Shown piece after piece: positions 61,680 through 64,000 of a DNA stretch of 64,000 bases (the first letter of the stretch is position 1; every line of letters starts with the position of its first letter). Made by a program: the position numbers and the translations under genes. Under the pieces are notes generated by a model. The model did not search any database, had not been told where the DNA came from, and saw only the letters and a list, made by a program, of their open reading frames with translations. Location of the stretch: assembly GCF_030519375.1 (NCBI RefSeq), contig NZ_JAUMKB010000013.1:62001-126000 (forward strand). Reading direction: 5' to 3'. Source of the stretch: Mucilaginibacter tolerans (GTDB taxonomy: Bacteria; Bacteroidota; Bacteroidia; Sphingobacteriales; Sphingobacteriaceae).

Positions 61680-64000
61680 CTATTCACTCCGCAAGCTCTT
61701 CACAGGGTTAGCTGTAGCTGCTTTTATACTTTGATAGCTAACGGTAAGTAAAGTGATGATTAATGCACCAAAACATGTTACCCCAAATACCCACCAGGAT
61801 ATATCCGTACGGTAGTGATAATTCATCAGCCATTTATGCATAAGATAGTAAGCTATTGGTGAGGCAATTAGCTGCGACAGAATAACCAGTTGCACGAAGT
61901 CTTTAGATAAAAGAGCCCAAAGATTGGTAACCGTTGCACCTAATACCTTGCGGACCCCTATTTCTTTAAAGCGTTGCTCAGCCACGAAAGATGCTAAACC
62001 AAACAAACCAAGACATGAAATTAAAATGGCAAGGCTGGCAAACACGCCGGCAAGTTTTCCAATACGCTCTTCGGCAGCGAATTTGGCTGCATATTCCTCA
62101 TCGGCAAATTTGTATTCAAACGGTGCCGATGGGATGATCCTTTTAAACGCCGCCTCGATTTTTGGCAAGGCTTCACCGGCACTAACACTTGGGTTGATCT
62201 TGACATTGATCTGGCTGGTACCTACATGCCCTTTTATCATAAAAACAGTCGGGTAGGTATCGTCGTAAGGCGACTCCATGATCATGTCCTTCACCACGCC
62301 TATTATTTTGTAATATTTCATAGGCTGATTCTGGAATTTCCAGCTTACATCTTCGCCTACCGGGTTTTTCAGTCCCATGTATTTTGCAGCCGCTTTGTTA
62401 ATGACCATGCCATTTGAGTCGGTAGTAAACGCTCTTGAAAAATCGCGTCCGCTTACGAATTGCCAACCCACAGTTTTGCCGTACTCAAAAGTTACGGGAA
62501 GCGTACCAAACTGGTCCTGCATATTCGGATTTTTACCTTGCCAATTAAACCCCCCGTTTCCGGAGGCGATTTCAGTCACTTTACCAAAGGATTCCGACAT
62601 TTCGGATACCACCCCCGTGTTTTTCAGTTCGGACCTTAGGATGTCATATTTCCCGTCAAAATCGCTACTTTTTTTCTCTATCATAATGAGCCCCTCACGG
62701 GTGTATCCCACGGGCCGGTCCTTGGCAATCTGTATTTGTTTGTAAACAACGATGGTGCAGATAATTAAGGCCACCGAAATAGTAAACTGTGTTACCACCA
62801 AAACCTTACGTGGTATGGACGCAAACCGGCCGGCTTTGAAGGTGCCCTTTAACACTTTAACCGGTTTGAATGATGACAAGTAAAGCGCAGGGTAACTTCC
62901 GGCAATAATGCTTGTGATGAAAATAAACCCGATGCTGGTTAGCCAGAAATCGATGCTTTGATAAGGCATGCTTACTTGTTTTCCGGCAAGGTTATTAAAC
63001 CATGGCATAGTAAGAGTGACGATAACCAACGACAGGCAGAATGCAAGCACTACAATTAGGAATGATTCACTTAGAAATTGTCCTACCAATTGTCCCCGTA
63101 ACGAGCCAACAGCCTTTCTGATGCCTATTTCTTTGGCGCGTTTTTCAGAACGTGCCGTGCTTAAATTCATGAAGTTAATGCAGGCCAATAACAGCACAAA
63201 GCTTCCGATAATACTGATGAGCCATACCATTTGCAGCGGCCCGTTATCTGGTTGACCGCGTTGATAATTATGCAGGTGCCATTCGCGCATCGGCATTACA
63301 AACACCTGTGGATTTAGCTTTGCTTGTTCTTTAAGGTTACCCAGGTTCTTTAATTCAGCATTCTTAATATTATGCGATACCTGTTCAAAACTGGTGTTTG
63401 GGGCGATCTGTGCATAAATCTTCAAAAAATGGTTTTGCCAGTCAGTCATCGCACTTTGCTTGATCCATGGATTATCGGCGAACCATAAATCAATGGGAGA
63501 AAGGAATTTGAGGTCTTTAAACTGAGTATTTGGTGGAAGGTCCTCATAAACTCCTGTAACTTTTACATTAAACTTATTGTTTATCTTCATTACCTGGTTC
63601 ACGGGGTTCATATCACCAAAAAACGCTTTGGCAGTTGATTGTGAAAGCATAATGGAGTAGGGGTCTTTCAAACCCGACCACGAACCGTAGATCATTTTCA
63701 AAGTCAGCATTTCAGGCCCGTCAGCATCCATAAATAAGCCTGTCCGCGATAGCTTTTTATCGCCCGCCGATAGTATATTGTCGACATCCCAGGAGGCCAT
63801 GACGATGTGCTTGAAGTTTTCCCGGTAATTTGTTTTTAGCTCCGTATATAAGGGAAACTGCACAGATGAGTTTACTCCCGACTGTTTGGTCCGTGGATCG
63901 ATCAGGTGGGTTCTTACCTGTCCGATAGTATCATAGTTCTTATGATACGTATTGAACGACAATTCGTCCCATACCCATAAGCCGATCAGCATCGCAACGG
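61680..64000 (-). CDS. MacB/FtsX-family ABC permease, array copy 5 (partial)
   Basis: The frame is open to the right window edge. The first visible Met (63992) lies inside the first helix (VAMLIGLWVWDELS), which aligns with residues about 32-45 of the complete copies, so about 30 N-terminal residues are missing. The rest shows the same plan (VLLLACINFMNLSTARSEKR; VFASLAILISCLGLFGLASF; GVRKVLGATVTNLWALLSKD). Whether the array continues beyond the window cannot be seen. Confidence 0.9.
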   Translation of the reverse strand, partial: VAMLIGLWVWDELSFNTYHKNYDTIGQVRTHLIDPRTKQSGVNSSVQFPLYTELKTNYRENFKHIVMASWDVDNILSAGDKKLSRTGLFMDADGPEMLTLKMIYGSWSGLKDPYSIMLSQSTAKAFFGDMNPVNQVMKINNKFNVKVTGVYEDLPPNTQFKDLKFLSPIDLWFADNPWIKQSAMTDWQNHFLKIYAQIAPNTSFEQVSHNIKNAELKNLGNLKEQAKLNPQVFVMPMREWHLHNYQRGQPDNGPLQMVWLISIIGSFVLLLACINFMNLSTARSEKRAKEIGIRKAVGSLRGQLVGQFLSESFLIVVLAFCLSLVIVTLTMPWFNNLAGKQVSMPYQSIDFWLTSIGFIFITSIIAGSYPALYLSSFKPVKVLKGTFKAGRFASIPRKVLVVTQFTISVALIICTIVVYKQIQIAKDRPVGYTREGLIMIEKKSSDFDGKYDILRSELKNTGVVSEMSESFGKVTEIASGNGGFNWQGKNPNMQDQFGTLPVTFEYGKTVGWQFVSGRDFSRAFTTDSNGMVINKAAAKYMGLKNPVGEDVSWKFQNQPMKYYKIIGVVKDMIMESPYDDTYPTVFMIKGHVGTSQINVKINPSVSAGEALPKIEAAFKRIIPSAPFEYKFADEEYAAKFAAEERIGKLAGVFASLAILISCLGLFGLASFVAEQRFKEIGVRKVLGATVTNLWALLSKDFVQLVILSQLIASPIAYYLMHKWLMNYHYRTDISWWVFGVTCFGALIITLLTVSYQSIKAATANPVKSLRSE

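Noticed and set aside
1..64000. CRISPR arrays, tRNA or rRNA genes, transposases and prophage genes
   Set aside because: I found no regular repeat-spacer units, no cloverleaf or rRNA-like stretches, and no integrase or transposase reading frames.

Overview
The window is chromosomal DNA from a Bacteroidota bacterium, most likely Sphingobacteriaceae (Mucilaginibacter/Pedobacter-like). Supporting signs are a SusC/SusD pair, GH30/GH39/GH43 glycosidases, HYC_CC_PP and DUF6660 proteins, large arrays of about 790-residue MacB/FtsX permeases, weak Shine-Dalgarno sequences and TAnnTTTG-like -7 promoter elements. I found no rRNA, tRNA, CRISPR array or transposase, and no gene-free stretch over 300 bases.

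Layout. (1) 1-12796 is a copper/heavy-metal island, mostly on the minus strand. It holds two tandem CusB-type adaptors (the outer one cut by the window edge), a CusC channel, a CusA pump split into two overlapping ORFs, a small metal-binding protein, an HYC_CC_PP protein, an AraC regulator with an HMA-like CxxC domain, an SO_0444-type Cu/Zn permease, a TonB-dependent receptor and a DUF6660 protein. A secreted hypothetical protein faces it. (2) 13045-24068 is a plus-strand locus with SusC/SusD, a secreted esterase, a MetE-like methyltransferase, an MFS transporter and FIVE divergent but intact AhpD/carboxymuconolactone-decarboxylase-like proteins. This is the best candidate for an undescribed pathway. 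(3) 24183-26935 carries GH39 and GH43 glycosidases. (4) 27176-37841 carries a Crp/Fnr regulator, a yceI-led redox operon (tautomerase, SDR, NTF2-like, monooxygenase, nitronate monooxygenase), an MgtA-type ATPase, acetate kinase and phosphoketolase. (5) 37871-51817 is mixed: FAD oxidoreductase, serine hydrolase, glycosyltransferase, universal stress protein, LOG protein, a Ca2+-type ATPase, a MacAB-like exporter, cytochrome c and GH30. (6) 51905-64000 is a minus-strand array of five MacB/FtsX permeases, the last cut by the window edge.

How the parts fit. Several promoters in 27763-43854 share a TGA-N6-TCA palindrome, and its centre lies about 36 bases upstream of the end of a -7-like element. 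That links yceI, the MgtA-type ATPase, uspA and the Ca2+-type ATPase in a probable Crp/Fnr regulon for energy or redox limitation. ackA-xfp is probably carried along by read-through. The ATPase at 31488 seems to have captured the promoter and first codons of a decayed uspA gene. A strong hairpin sits directly before ackA. All family calls are from motif reading by eye; no database search was run.
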